The notes beneath the pieces are model-generated. The model saw only the letters and a list, made by a program, of their open reading frames with translations. It made no database searches and was not told where the DNA came from. The position numbers and the translations under genes are program-made. DNA of 39,285 nt from UMGS172 sp045592985 (GTDB lineage Bacteria; Bacillota; Clostridia; Oscillospirales; Acutalibacteraceae): contig JAZNVU010000033.1 in the NCBI GenBank assembly GCA_045592985.1, positions 1 through 39,285 of the forward strand, given 5' to 3'. Positions 16,243-24,923 of this stretch are shown in pieces. The number at the start of each line of letters is the position of its first letter. The first letter of the stretch is position 1.

Positions 16243-17274
16243 TTAGATCTCTGCGAAGTACTTGATGGTACGAACCATCTGGCTGGTGTAGGAGTTCTCG
16301 TTATCGTACCAAGAAACAACCTGTACCTGATAGGTATCGTCGTCGATCTTAGCAACCATGGTCTGAGTAGCATCGAACAAAGAACCGTAGGTCATGCCGA
16401 TGATGTCAGAAGAAACGATGTCCTCAGTGTTGTAGCCGAAGGAATCGGAAGCAGCAGCCTTCATAGCAGCGTTGATACCGTCAACGGTAACATCCTTGCC
16501 CTTAACAACAGCAACAAGAATAGTAGTAGAACCGGTGCAGGTAGGAACACGCTGAGCAGAGCCGATGAGCTTGCCGTTGAGTTCGGGAATAACAAGGCCG
16601 ATAGCCTTTGCAGCGCCGGTAGAGTTAGGAACGATGTTCTGTGCGCCAGCACGTGCACGGCGGAGGTCACCCTTTCTGTGAGGACCGTCAAGAATCATCT
16701 GGTCGCCGGTGTAAGCATGAACAGTGGTCATGATACCGCTCTGGATAGGTGCGTAATCGTTAAGAGCCTTAGCCATAGGAGCAAGGCAGTTAGTGGTGCA
16801 AGAAGCAGCAGAAATGATTTTGTCATCAGCAGTAAGAGTATTCTCGTTAACGCTGAAAACGATGGTGGGAAGGTCTTTACCTGCGGGAGCAGAGATAACA
16901 ACCTTCTTAGCACCTGCATCGATGTGAGCCTGGCTCTTCTCTTTCGAGCAGTAGAAACCGGTGCACTCGAGAACTACGTCTACGCCGATTTCACCCCAAG
17001 GAAGGTCCTTAGCGTCTTTCTCAGCATAGATTTTGAGGGTCTTACCGTCTACAGTGATGGTACCTGCTTCGTCGTCAGCAGAAACAGTGTGAAGGTTCTG
17101 ACCGACTGCGCCACAGTAACCGCCCTGTGCGGTATCGTATTTGAGAAGGTGAGCAAGCATGGAGGGCTTGGTAAGGTCGTTAATAGCAACAACCTCGTAA
17201 CCTTCTGCGCCAAACATCTGGCGGAATGCGAGACGACCGATACGGCCGAATCCGTTAATAGCAACTTTAACCAT
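16243..17274 (-). CDS. gap: Glyceraldehyde-3-phosphate dehydrogenase, type I
   Basis: Glycolytic enzyme oxidising glyceraldehyde 3-phosphate with NAD and phosphate to 1,3-bisphosphoglycerate. The NAD-binding start VKVAINGFGRIGRLAFRQM and the catalytic-cysteine motif SAASCTTNCLAP are both present, as is HAYTGDQMILDGPHRKGDLRRAR in shorter matching pieces. 343 residues is close to the usual 335. Codon use is strongly optimised compared with its neighbours, fitting high expression. ATG 17274 is preceded by TAGGAGGAAATTCC. It is monocistronic, with its own promoter and terminator; pgk and tpi are not adjacent. Confidence 0.98.
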   Translation of the reverse strand: MVKVAINGFGRIGRLAFRQMFGAEGYEVVAINDLTKPSMLAHLLKYDTAQGGYCGAVGQNLHTVSADDEAGTITVDGKTLKIYAEKDAKDLPWGEIGVDVVLECTGFYCSKEKSQAHIDAGAKKVVISAPAGKDLPTIVFSVNENTLTADDKIISAASCTTNCLAPMAKALNDYAPIQSGIMTTVHAYTGDQMILDGPHRKGDLRRARAGAQNIVPNSTGAAKAIGLVIPELNGKLIGSAQRVPTCTGSTTILVAVVKGKDVTVDGINAAMKAAASDSFGYNTEDIVSSDIIGMTYGSLFDATQTMVAKIDDDTYQVQVVSWYDNENSYTSQMVRTIKYFAEI

Positions 17275-17318
17275 TGGAATTTCCTCCTAAAATTTAGTTT
17301 TTTGCATTTGCATTTAGT

Positions 17319-17347
17319 ATTCTATACTAACTTGTCCAAATTTTCAA
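17319..17347 (-). promoter_or_regulatory. Promoter of gap
   Basis: TTGAAA (17342-17347), 17-base spacer, TAGAAT (17319-17324) on the minus strand, about 45 bases before the start codon. Confidence 0.65.
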
Positions 17348-17397
17348 GTCCTTTGTCAGATTTTTAACGAAAAAAATTAAAAATTTTATAAACAAAC

Positions 17398-17427
17398 AAA
17401 ACACCGAGTAAAACTACACGGTGTTTT
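17398..17427 (-). terminator. Terminator of the PurF-like gene
   Basis: AAAACACCG / CGGTGTTTT, a 9-bp stem with a 12-base loop, then on the minus strand TGTTTGTTTATAAAATTTTT. It lies about 28 bases past the stop codon. Confidence 0.75.
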
Positions 17428-17454
17428 AGATGTTTTGACAACTAAAATTAATAT

Positions 17455-18861
17455 TTATTCCTTACCATTCCAACAGTAAGTACACAAAGATTCTGCAGGA
17501 AGTCCCGTTGCCTCAATAATGTCGTCTACCCTAGGATATCTAAGCGTAGTAAAATGCAGTTTTTCGCAAATTCTATCAACCATATTATTATATTCCTCGG
17601 TATCATGGTTGGTATATTTTTCTAAAACTTCACGAGTCGGTTCTCCTCCCTCAAGTTCGCAAATAACCTGACGTGCAATAAGGTCCATTTCGGAAGTAGA
17701 ACGCGAGAAGTTGAGATATTTACAACTGAACATGGTCGGCGGTGATGCCAAGCGGATATGAACCTCTTTTGCACCGCTTTCATATAGGAATTCAACCGTT
17801 TCACGCATCTGTGTACCGCGAACTATCGAGTCATCAACAAGCATGAGTCTTTTGCCTTCTATAAGCTCATGAACCGGCAAAAGTTTCATCTTTGCGATAA
17901 GGTTACGTTTTGTTTGTGTGGGAGGCATAAACGAACGAGGCCATGTCGGGGTGTATTTTATAAACGGACGGGAATATTTTACACCTGAAGCATTAGCGTA
18001 GCCAATAGCATGAGCAACACCCGAATCAGGCACACCTGCCACGCAATCGGGAGTAACCGTGTCACGTTTTGCCAACAGTTCGCCACAACGGTTACGAACC
18101 GCTTCAACGCTTCTGCCTTCGTAAGACGAGCAAGGATAACCGTAGTATATCCAAAGGAATGCGCAAATTTTCATATTCTTGCCGGGAGCCGAAAGAGTTT
18201 TGACCCCATCAGGTTCCATAACAACGATTTCGCCCGGACCAAGTTCTTTTAAATGACGGTATCCCAAATTAAGATACGAAAAACTTTCAAAACAAGCACA
18301 GTATCCGTCCTCTTTTTCACCTATCGCAATAGGTGTTCTACCCAATTTATCACGTGCGGCATAAATACCCTTTGGGGTTAAAATGAGCATGCTTATAGAA
18401 CCATCAATAATTTCCTGGGCGTATTTTATACCTTCGATAAAGTTATCTTTTTGGTTGATAATCGCAGCAACGAGTTCGGTTGCGTTGATTTCGCCGTTAC
18501 TCATTTCAAAGAAATGAGCCTTATCCGAAATTACGTCTTTCATGATTTCCTCGGAGTTGTTAATTCGTCCCACAGTGGTGATGGCAAAAGTACCGTGATG
18601 TGAACGGACAAGTATGGGTTGAGCCTCATAATCCGAAATACAGCCAATACCCATATTACCTTTCATAGAAGAAAAATCAGATGAAAATTTGGTTCTGAAA
18701 GGTGCATTTTCGATATTATGTATGCTTCTGTCGAAACCGTTTTCATCGCTATAAACCGCAAGACCTGCTCTGCGCGTACCCAAATGAGAATGGTAGTCAA
18801 CACCGAAAAACAAATCGAAAACGCAATCTTCTTTTGAAACAACACCAAAAAAACCGCCCAT
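17455..18861 (-). CDS. PurF-like amidophosphoribosyltransferase homologue lacking the N-terminal glutaminase cysteine
   Basis: PurF makes phosphoribosylamine from PRPP using ammonia from glutamine. The PRPP site is intact here: LVDDSIVRGT at 341-350. Cysteines C233, C380, C460 and C463 fall where Bacillus-type PurF holds its [4Fe-4S] cluster, and the C-terminus SLCTYCWNGK matches. The glutaminase half looks inactive, however: the protein begins MGGFFGVV where PurF has Met-Cys-Gly, and the NGN oxyanion motif reads VGRINNSE. It may use free ammonia, or be a regulatory or differently acting paralogue. Databases often label such proteins simply as PurF. Start ATG 18861 (468 residues) follows GAGGT; an in-frame upstream ATG at 18876 lacks a site. 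Monocistronic. Confidence 0.85.
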   Translation of the reverse strand: MGGFFGVVSKEDCVFDLFFGVDYHSHLGTRRAGLAVYSDENGFDRSIHNIENAPFRTKFSSDFSSMKGNMGIGCISDYEAQPILVRSHHGTFAITTVGRINNSEEIMKDVISDKAHFFEMSNGEINATELVAAIINQKDNFIEGIKYAQEIIDGSISMLILTPKGIYAARDKLGRTPIAIGEKEDGYCACFESFSYLNLGYRHLKELGPGEIVVMEPDGVKTLSAPGKNMKICAFLWIYYGYPCSSYEGRSVEAVRNRCGELLAKRDTVTPDCVAGVPDSGVAHAIGYANASGVKYSRPFIKYTPTWPRSFMPPTQTKRNLIAKMKLLPVHELIEGKRLMLVDDSIVRGTQMRETVEFLYESGAKEVHIRLASPPTMFSCKYLNFSRSTSEMDLIARQVICELEGGEPTREVLEKYTNHDTEEYNNMVDRICEKLHFTTLRYPRVDDIIEATGLPAESLCTYCWNGKE

Positions 18862-18891
18862 ATATTTACCTCGCAAAAAAAGAATGTAAAA

Positions 18892-18900
18892 ATTATATCA
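18892..18900 (-). promoter_or_regulatory. Extended -10 promoter of the PurF-like gene
   Basis: TGATATAAT on the minus strand (TATAAT at 18892-18897), about 30 bases before the start codon. No good -35 is seen, fitting an extended -10 promoter. No purine riboswitch is evident. Confidence 0.5.
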
Positions 18901-18941
18901 CAAACATCTTAAAATTAAAAGTATAAAGTTGATAAAATTTA

Positions 18942-20531
18942 TTATTTTTTAAGATATTTTTCAACCACACGTTCGGCAATCTTTAAGCCGTCAACCGCAG
19001 CCGACGTAATTCCACCTGCATAACCTGCTCCCTCACCGCAAGGATAAAGGCCTTCAATTGAAGAATAGCCTGTAAAACCGTCGCGCAAAATCCTGACAGG
19101 TGACGAACTTCGGGTTTCGGGCACAGTCAACACCGCATCACGATCGGCAAAGCCTTTAAGTTTTCCATCAAACAGCAAAAGGCCTTCTTTTAAAGCATCG
19201 GTTACAAACTGCGGCAAAACATCGGAAATCTGCCCAAAAGTCACGCCTGTTTTAGCAGTAGGCAACACATCACCTGCCGAAACGGTAGGCTTATTACAAA
19301 ACAAATCGCCAACAGTTTGACTGACAGGCAGACCGTTTCCGATTTTGTATGCCTTTTGTTCAATCTCACGTTGGAAATACATACCATCAAGCACATCTGA
19401 TTTATAAAAATCCTCAACATTAAGCCCAACAAGTACAGCCGAGTTGGCATTTTCACCGTCACGCGCAGAGTTGCTCATTCCGTTAACGGCAACGGCACCT
19501 CTTTCACTAGATGCATTTACCACCTCTCCACCCGGACACATGCAAAAAGTAAACACTCCCCTACCGTCGTTTAAATGAACAGCCAATTTATAATCGGCGG
19601 CACCCAAAGACGGATGCCCGGCAAAATCACCGTACTGTGAACGGTTGATATCGGCCTGTTTATGCTCAATTCTGGCACCTATAGCAAATGCTTTCGGCTC
19701 CATTTTAACCTTAGATTTAAGCATTTCGAAGGTATCTCTTGCCGAATGGCCGATTGAAAGTATAACGTCATCACAAGGCAAGGTATAACTGCCTTCGGGT
19801 GACAACACAACTACGCCCTCTATTTTACCATCGTTTTCCGTTATATCGGTAAGTTTATGGCAAAACCTTATTTCGCCGCCTAAAGAAATAATTTCTTTTC
19901 TAATGGAAGTGACAACATTTACCAAAATGTCGGTACCAACATGAGGTTTTGCGTCGTATAAAATATGCTCGCCTGCTCCGTGTTCGGCTAATGTTTTAAG
20001 CACCGTTTCTATGCGAATATCCTTGGTACCGGTGTTGAGTTTTCCGTCGGAAAAAGTACCTGCTCCGCCCTCACCAAACTGAATGTTGGAGTTTTCGTCA
20101 AGTTCGTTGGTTTTGAAAAAGTGTTCAACATCGCGAACTCTCTGCCGGGCATCCTTACCGCGTTCAAGCACTATAGGGCAAAGACCTGCCCTTGCAAGTG
20201 ACAATGCCGCAAACATTCCGGCAGGGCCAAAACCTACTACAACAGGTCTGTTTTTCTGTGGCTCGGCTTTTTTGAAAACGTAAGTATTTTCGGTAAAAGT
20301 TGTTGCACCGTACTTTTTAAGGCGACCTATTAACTTGTTCTCATTATCTGCCGAAAAGGTAAAAGTACAGTTAAAGTGAACGTCACTTTTTTCCCTTGCG
20401 TCGACCGATTTTTTTCTAAGAACAATGTTTTTCACTGCGTTCTGATTTAACCTCAACACAGAGCACAACAAACCGTTCAAATCGTTAAAATCAGCCGACA
20501 ACGGCAATTTGATATTTCTTACAATTAACAT
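18942..20531 (-). CDS. FAD-dependent dehydrogenase, COG2509 family
   Basis: Uncharacterised flavoprotein of 529 residues. It has an N-terminal domain of about 95 residues (MLIVRNIKLPLSADFNDLNG onward), then the FAD dinucleotide fold VVVGFGPAGMFAALSLARAG at about 96-115 with the VLERG ribose-binding acid. Further hallmarks are NIQFGEGGAGTFSDGKLNTG and a C-terminal CGEGAGYAGGITSAAVDGL. The reaction is unknown. It is nine bases after another flavoprotein (YhiN type) and shares its promoter. No clear terminator is seen downstream. Confidence 0.85.
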   Translation of the reverse strand: MLIVRNIKLPLSADFNDLNGLLCSVLRLNQNAVKNIVLRKKSVDAREKSDVHFNCTFTFSADNENKLIGRLKKYGATTFTENTYVFKKAEPQKNRPVVVGFGPAGMFAALSLARAGLCPIVLERGKDARQRVRDVEHFFKTNELDENSNIQFGEGGAGTFSDGKLNTGTKDIRIETVLKTLAEHGAGEHILYDAKPHVGTDILVNVVTSIRKEIISLGGEIRFCHKLTDITENDGKIEGVVVLSPEGSYTLPCDDVILSIGHSARDTFEMLKSKVKMEPKAFAIGARIEHKQADINRSQYGDFAGHPSLGAADYKLAVHLNDGRGVFTFCMCPGGEVVNASSERGAVAVNGMSNSARDGENANSAVLVGLNVEDFYKSDVLDGMYFQREIEQKAYKIGNGLPVSQTVGDLFCNKPTVSAGDVLPTAKTGVTFGQISDVLPQFVTDALKEGLLLFDGKLKGFADRDAVLTVPETRSSSPVRILRDGFTGYSSIEGLYPCGEGAGYAGGITSAAVDGLKIAERVVEKYLKK

Positions 20532-20540
20532 AATTTTCCT

Positions 20541-21755
20541 TTAAATTGAATTAAGATACTGACAAATTCCGTCGGCTGCCGCATGAGCAGAACTCCATGC
20601 AAAAGCAAGGTTAAAGCCACCGCAGTCACCGTCAACGTTAAGCACCTCACCGACCGCAAACAAGCCCTTAACCTTTTTAGACATCAAGTTATCAAAAAAT
20701 TGTGAAACTTGAGCACCGCCTGCCGTTACCTGTGCGTTGGCAAAACCGGTAGTTCCCAAAATCTTGAACTCCCAGCATTTAAAAGTGCGTGCAACGGCTA
20801 TTATTTTGGTATCACTTATTTCCGACAATGTTCCGTTTAGGTCTATACCGCAACATTTCATAACCGCCTGACCTAGTTTTTTATTCATAAATCCTGCAAA
20901 AAGTTCGGTTGCAGAACGGTTTGGAAATTGTTTTTTTCTAAAGGTGATTTCTTCAAATATTTCTTCTTCGGTCATATCATGAACAAGGTCAAGCATTACT
21001 TTGGCATTACTGCCGTTTGCGAAACGTGATACCTGCAAAACAGCAGGACCCGAAAGGCCGTAATCACAAAACAGTACCTCGCCAAAATCAGACCTTTGAC
21101 CTTCAGAGGAGCAAACAGTAACATTAGCATCAACCTTAATGCCTTTAAGTTGACGAATAATATTAGTATCAGTTTTTATCTGAACAATGCTTGGAAAACA
21201 AGGCTCAATTTTATGACCGAAGCCTTTTAAAATAGCGTAGCCATCAGAAGATGCTATTTTACCGCCTGCACAGCCGCCGCAAGCCACAACGCAAACATCA
21301 AAGTATTGTTTTTTGCCGTTTGATGTTACCGCAAACTGTTGTCCCTCTTTTATTACCGATTGAACCTTGGTTTCGGTCACAATATTTACACCGAGTTCAG
21401 CCGCGGCAAACCGCAAAGCATCAGTAACCGATGCTGCTTGCAAAGACTTTGGGTACACCCTATCGTCCTCGGGAGCCACAAACAAAACACCTATTGATTT
21501 AAAAAAGTCCCTTTGTTGTTCATACCCAAATGCATCTATTATACGCATGGCAAAGTCGCTGTCACCATGGTAACGGCTTTTTTCGAGTTTTAAGTTAGTA
21601 ATATTACAGCGACCGTTACCCGTTGTGGCTAGTTTTTTACCTACCCTATCCAACGCTTCAAACAAAGTGACTTCGCACAAAGATTCTTTTCTCTTAAGCA
21701 TTACGCTAAGTGCAAGACCTGCAGCACCCGCACCTATTACGGCTATTTTTTTCAT
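20541..21755 (-). CDS. FAD-binding oxidoreductase, HI0933/YhiN family (COG2081)
   Basis: 404-residue flavoprotein. N-terminal FAD motif IAVIGAGAAGLALSVML at about 4-20, LFEALDRVGKKLATTGNGRCNITN and the C-terminal VGEVLNVDGDCGGFNLAFAWSSAHAA are family hallmarks. Function is uncertain; some members are annotated as aminoacetone oxidases without strong proof. ATG 21755 follows AAAGGGAAC. It is first in a two-gene operon with the COG2509 protein. Confidence 0.88.
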   Translation of the reverse strand: MKKIAVIGAGAAGLALSVMLKRKESLCEVTLFEALDRVGKKLATTGNGRCNITNLKLEKSRYHGDSDFAMRIIDAFGYEQQRDFFKSIGVLFVAPEDDRVYPKSLQAASVTDALRFAAAELGVNIVTETKVQSVIKEGQQFAVTSNGKKQYFDVCVVACGGCAGGKIASSDGYAILKGFGHKIEPCFPSIVQIKTDTNIIRQLKGIKVDANVTVCSSEGQRSDFGEVLFCDYGLSGPAVLQVSRFANGSNAKVMLDLVHDMTEEEIFEEITFRKKQFPNRSATELFAGFMNKKLGQAVMKCCGIDLNGTLSEISDTKIIAVARTFKCWEFKILGTTGFANAQVTAGGAQVSQFFDNLMSKKVKGLFAVGEVLNVDGDCGGFNLAFAWSSAHAAADGICQYLNSI

Positions 21756-21793
21756 TTACACGTTCCCTTTAAAAACATTATTTGATATATTAG

Positions 21794-21822
21794 AGTATAC
21801 CACCGCTAAATTACTTAGTCAA
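21794..21822 (-). promoter_or_regulatory. Promoter of the two-flavoprotein operon
   Basis: TTGACT (21817-21822), 17-base spacer, TATACT (21794-21799) on the minus strand, 40 to 65 bases before the start. Confidence 0.7.
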
Positions 21823-21834
21823 CTTAAAACATAA

Positions 21835-21858
21835 AGCCGCCTGCAAAAGCAGACGGCT
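21835..21858 (-). terminator. Terminator of guaB
   Basis: AGCCGTCTGC, loop TTTT, GCAGGCGGCT on the minus strand (10-bp stem with one G-U), then TTTATGTTTTAAG. Confidence 0.85.
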
Positions 21859-21867
21859 AAATTTTAC

Positions 21868-23373
21868 TTATTTAATTGCTGTGCTCTTTTCTTTTTGAAT
21901 AACGTCATGAGCGCCGCCCTCGACAATACTGGTTGCCGATACGAGGGTGAGTTTTGCTTTCTTCTGAAGTTCGGGTATGCTTAATGCACCGCAGTTGCAC
22001 ATGGTAGATTTAACCTTGGAAAGCGACAATGCAACGTTGTCTTTAAGTGTACCTGCGTAAGGAACGTAAGAGTCAACACCCTCTTCGAAAGACAGTTTTT
22101 TATCACCGCCGAGGTCGTATCTCTGCCAGTTACGAGCCCTTGCAGAGCCTTCGCCCCAATACTCTTTAAAATAGTTACCGCCGATATTGACCTTGTTTGT
22201 AGGACTCTCGTCAAATCTTGCAAAATAACGGCCGAGCATTACAAAATCGGCACCCATAGCAAGAGCCAAAGTAATATGATGGTCGTAAACTATACCGCCG
22301 TCGGAACAAACCGGAACGTAAACACCGGTTTCTTCAAAATACTCGTCACGAGCCTTGCAAACCTCAATAAGAGCAGTTGCCTGACCGCGGCCGATACCCT
22401 TAGTTTCACGAGTAATGCAGATAGAACCGCCACCGATACCAACCTTGATAAAGTCAGCACCGCAGTCAGCCAAGAAACGGAAGCCCTCAGTGTCAACAAC
22501 GTTACCTGCACCAACCTTAACGGTGTCACCATAGCGTTCTCTTATCCATTCGATGGTGAGTTTCTGCCACTCGGAGAAACCTTCTGACGAGTCGATACAA
22601 AGCACGTCTGCACCAGCCTCAATAAGTGCGGGTACACGCTCGGCATAGTCGCGGGTGTTAATACCTGCACCCACGACGTATCTCTTGGAAGCATCAAGCA
22701 ACTCGTTGGGGTTTTGCTTATGGGTATCATAGTCCTTACGGAATACCATATAGCAAAGTTGCTGTTCGTCATTTATAATAGGCAACGAATTAAGTTTGTT
22801 ATCCCAAATAATATCGTTGGCCTCTTTAAGGCTTGTACCCTCTTTGGCTACAATAAGTTTGTCAAACGGAGTCATAAAATCACTGACAAGAGTTGCCGGG
22901 TCCATACGGCTGACACGATAGTCGCGGCCTGTTACGATACCAAGCAATTTACCGTCAGCAGTACCGTCCTCGGTAACGGCAACGGTAGAATGACCGGTTT
23001 CCTCTTTGAGTGCGATAATATCAGCCAAGGTATCAGTAGGCTTTACATTAGAGTCGCTTTTTACAAAACCTGCTTTATGATTTTTTGCACGAGCAACCAT
23101 AGCAGCCTCATCCTCAACACTTTGAGAACCGTAAATAAACGAAACGCCGCCTTCGGTTGCCAAAGCAATTGCCAACCTATCACCCGATACCGACTGCATA
23201 ATAGCCGATACCATAGGAATGTTCATAGTAATAGCCGATTCCTCACCCTTCTTGAATTTCACAAGAGGTGTTTTAAGGCTGACGTTTGCAGGAATGCATT
23301 CGCTTGAAGAATATCCCGGAATAAGGAGATATTCGTTAAAAGTATGTGACGGTTCGTTGATAAAAATTGCCAT
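21868..23373 (-). CDS. guaB: IMP dehydrogenase
   Basis: Oxidises IMP to XMP with NAD, the committing step to guanine nucleotides. The (beta/alpha)8 barrel carries the catalytic loop GGGSICITRETKGIGRG with nucleophile C319; a CBS pair (about residues 105-230) is inserted; the flap dyad is present in ARNWQRYDLGG. The loop differs from the common GPGSICTTR, a variant subgroup known in Clostridia and Bacteroidetes. 501 residues is normal. ATG 23373 follows CGGAGGAATAAAC. It is monocistronic, with its own promoter and terminator. Codon use is optimised. Confidence 0.95.
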   Translation of the reverse strand: MAIFINEPSHTFNEYLLIPGYSSSECIPANVSLKTPLVKFKKGEESAITMNIPMVSAIMQSVSGDRLAIALATEGGVSFIYGSQSVEDEAAMVARAKNHKAGFVKSDSNVKPTDTLADIIALKEETGHSTVAVTEDGTADGKLLGIVTGRDYRVSRMDPATLVSDFMTPFDKLIVAKEGTSLKEANDIIWDNKLNSLPIINDEQQLCYMVFRKDYDTHKQNPNELLDASKRYVVGAGINTRDYAERVPALIEAGADVLCIDSSEGFSEWQKLTIEWIRERYGDTVKVGAGNVVDTEGFRFLADCGADFIKVGIGGGSICITRETKGIGRGQATALIEVCKARDEYFEETGVYVPVCSDGGIVYDHHITLALAMGADFVMLGRYFARFDESPTNKVNIGGNYFKEYWGEGSARARNWQRYDLGGDKKLSFEEGVDSYVPYAGTLKDNVALSLSKVKSTMCNCGALSIPELQKKAKLTLVSATSIVEGGAHDVIQKEKSTAIK

Positions 23374-23408
23374 GTTTATTCCTCCGTTATTATATTTATA
23401 TTTTTAAC

Positions 23409-23437
23409 ATTATAATTGAAAATTCAACCATAGTCAA
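23409..23437 (-). promoter_or_regulatory. Promoter of guaB
   Basis: TTGACT (23432-23437), 17-base spacer, TATAAT (23409-23414) on the minus strand. No guanine riboswitch fold is evident in the short leader (about 30 bases). Confidence 0.75.
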
Positions 23438-23564
23438 TACAATTTTTTTGGAAAGTCGAGTTTTGTAGAATTTACCATAAGGGCTTTAACTAAACACAAT
23501 TATTTTTTATATTTTTAGTAAAGAACCCACCTTTTGCATTAATATAATAACAGTGCAAACCTCT

Positions 23565-24125
23565 TTATTGTGCTTGTTCTTCCTCTGTTCCTACTAGGTG
23601 GACTGTATTGTAGCAATGATTTGTACAAGGTAGAAATTTATCAAGAATTTCCTTAAAACTTGCCTTGACACTCGACGTGTTTATGCACGGATGAAAACCA
23701 ATGTATTCATCTTGTAAAAGGTCGGAATCAATAAGCAGACAAACGTTGTTGTCGATATCATTCATAAGACCTATAACGCTGACCGAACCCGGTGTTATAT
23801 CAAGAAACTTCTGCATATCGTCTGCCCCTGCAAAGGATAATCTTGCCGAATTTATCTGCTTAGAAAGTTCCTTTGTCTTAAAAGGTTTATCGGCAGGCAT
23901 AAGCAAAAGATAATAGGCGGTTTTCTGCCTATTACACAAAAACAAATTCTTGCAAATGGCAACCCCTAACATTTGTTCAATGCTCTTACAAGCCTCCATA
24001 GTGTCGGCAGGTTCGTGGTCTACCCTTTCGTATTCGATGTTAAGTTTATCAAGCAGGTCGTAAACACGCATTTCCTTTTCCAGCCTGTTTGATTGGTCGC
24101 TCGGACGTCCTTTTAATAATTGCAT
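23565..24125 (-). CDS. YbaK/ProX-type aminoacyl-tRNA editing deacylase domain protein
   Basis: 186-residue protein with the YbaK/prolyl-tRNA-synthetase editing fold. Family members clear mischarged tRNA (for example Ala-tRNAPro) in trans. Visible features are YERVDHEPADTMEACKSIEQMLG near the N-terminus, the conserved lysine in ICKNLFL, and the GSVSVIGLMND region with the downstream HPCINTSSVK. These fit the ProX (PrdX-like) subgroup rather than E. coli YbaK. I place the start at ATG 24125, four bases after AAGGTGAG; an in-frame GTG lies three codons upstream, inside the ribosome site. Divergent from the lipoprotein gene. Confidence 0.85.
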   Translation of the reverse strand: MQLLKGRPSDQSNRLEKEMRVYDLLDKLNIEYERVDHEPADTMEACKSIEQMLGVAICKNLFLCNRQKTAYYLLLMPADKPFKTKELSKQINSARLSFAGADDMQKFLDITPGSVSVIGLMNDIDNNVCLLIDSDLLQDEYIGFHPCINTSSVKASFKEILDKFLPCTNHCYNTVHLVGTEEEQAQ

Positions 24126-24162
24126 TAGACTCACCTTAAAAAATAAATTTTATTACACTTGA

Positions 24163-24191
24163 ATTATAAACTATTTACTCTTTACATTCAA
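24163..24191 (-). promoter_or_regulatory. Promoter of the YbaK-type gene
   Basis: TTGAAT (24186-24191), 17-base spacer, TATAAT (24163-24168) on the minus strand. Its -35 touches that of the opposing promoter. Confidence 0.7.
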
Positions 24192-24209
24192 GAGACGATT
24201 TGGTATAAT
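24181..24209 (+). promoter_or_regulatory. Promoter of the lipoprotein gene
   Basis: TTTACA (24181-24186), 17-base spacer, TATAAT (24204-24209) with an upstream TG (TGGTATAAT). GGAG and the start codon follow 40 to 50 bases later. Confidence 0.75.
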
Positions 24210-24254
24210 CATCGTAGATTTGAATGCCATATTAACGGCGGAACGGAGAAACAT

Positions 24255-24884
24255 ATGAATTTTTTCAAAAAAACACTTTGTTTTATAATATCGGCAGGTA
24301 TTGTATGTTCTTTTAGTGCCTGCGGTAAAAATAATAAAAACAACACTAACAGCACTTTAAGCACCGTATCGGAAGAAGAAAAACCACCGATAAATAATGA
24401 ATTTACAATCGGCAACCTTACTGTACTCCAGATTAAAGATATTCTTGATAAAACCGTTTTGGAAGACGGTCTTGTGCTTGAAAAATCCGAAGATAACACC
24501 GACAAGGAATATCACTCGATTACATACGTGATAAAGGATTCAAAAGGCAAAAAGCAGGCAACCGTTTCGGCTAACAGTGACCTTGAAAACAAAGCCGCGA
24601 GTTTTTCAGTGTCTTGGGATTATAATAAAGCAACCGCCGAACTGAACACGTCACTTGCCAAAGCCTCAAAAACACTTGTTACAAGCGTTTGGCCGGATTA
24701 TTCCGAAGAATATATGGGATATGTATCAAAAAATGTTTCTTTTGAAACGAGTTATCTGAACGCTTTTAGAAACGAAAACATGACCTACACCGCCAACGCG
24801 GTTTCCGGTTTCATTTCGGCAGGAATGTCGTCAGGCAAGGTTACCTTTACCGTTGTTTATGCCAACCTTGTAGAAAACGTGTAA
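24255..24884 (+). CDS. Small lipoprotein of unknown function
   Basis: 209 residues. N-terminal lysines, a hydrophobic stretch (about 8-20) and a lipobox FSAC with the lipidated cysteine at 23 mark an exported, membrane-anchored lipoprotein. A Lys/Asn/Ser linker follows, then a domain I do not recognise (TIGNLTVLQIKDILDKTV onward) with many predicted beta strands. The start is ATG 24255, after CGGAGAAACAT; the frame is open upstream but has no ribosome site there. Own promoter and terminator. The neighbours give no hint of its role. Confidence 0.8.
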   Translation: MNFFKKTLCFIISAGIVCSFSACGKNNKNNTNSTLSTVSEEEKPPINNEFTIGNLTVLQIKDILDKTVLEDGLVLEKSEDNTDKEYHSITYVIKDSKGKKQATVSANSDLENKAASFSVSWDYNKATAELNTSLAKASKTLVTSVWPDYSEEYMGYVSKNVSFETSYLNAFRNENMTYTANAVSGFISAGMSSGKVTFTVVYANLVENV

Positions 24885-24894
24885 AATTAAAACA

Positions 24895-24923
24895 AAAACC
24901 GTGGTTAAACCACGGTTTTTTTA
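24895..24923. terminator. Bidirectional terminator between the lipoprotein and znuB-like genes
   Basis: AAAAACCGTGG / CCACGGTTTTT with a short loop; T-runs on both strands. The stop codon and last codons (KKTVV) of the zinc permease gene on the minus strand lie inside the hairpin. Confidence 0.85.

Noticed and set aside
23374..23564. Possible guanine riboswitch before guaB
   Set aside because: The predicted transcript leader is only about 30 bases, and no conserved purine-aptamer core is visible.
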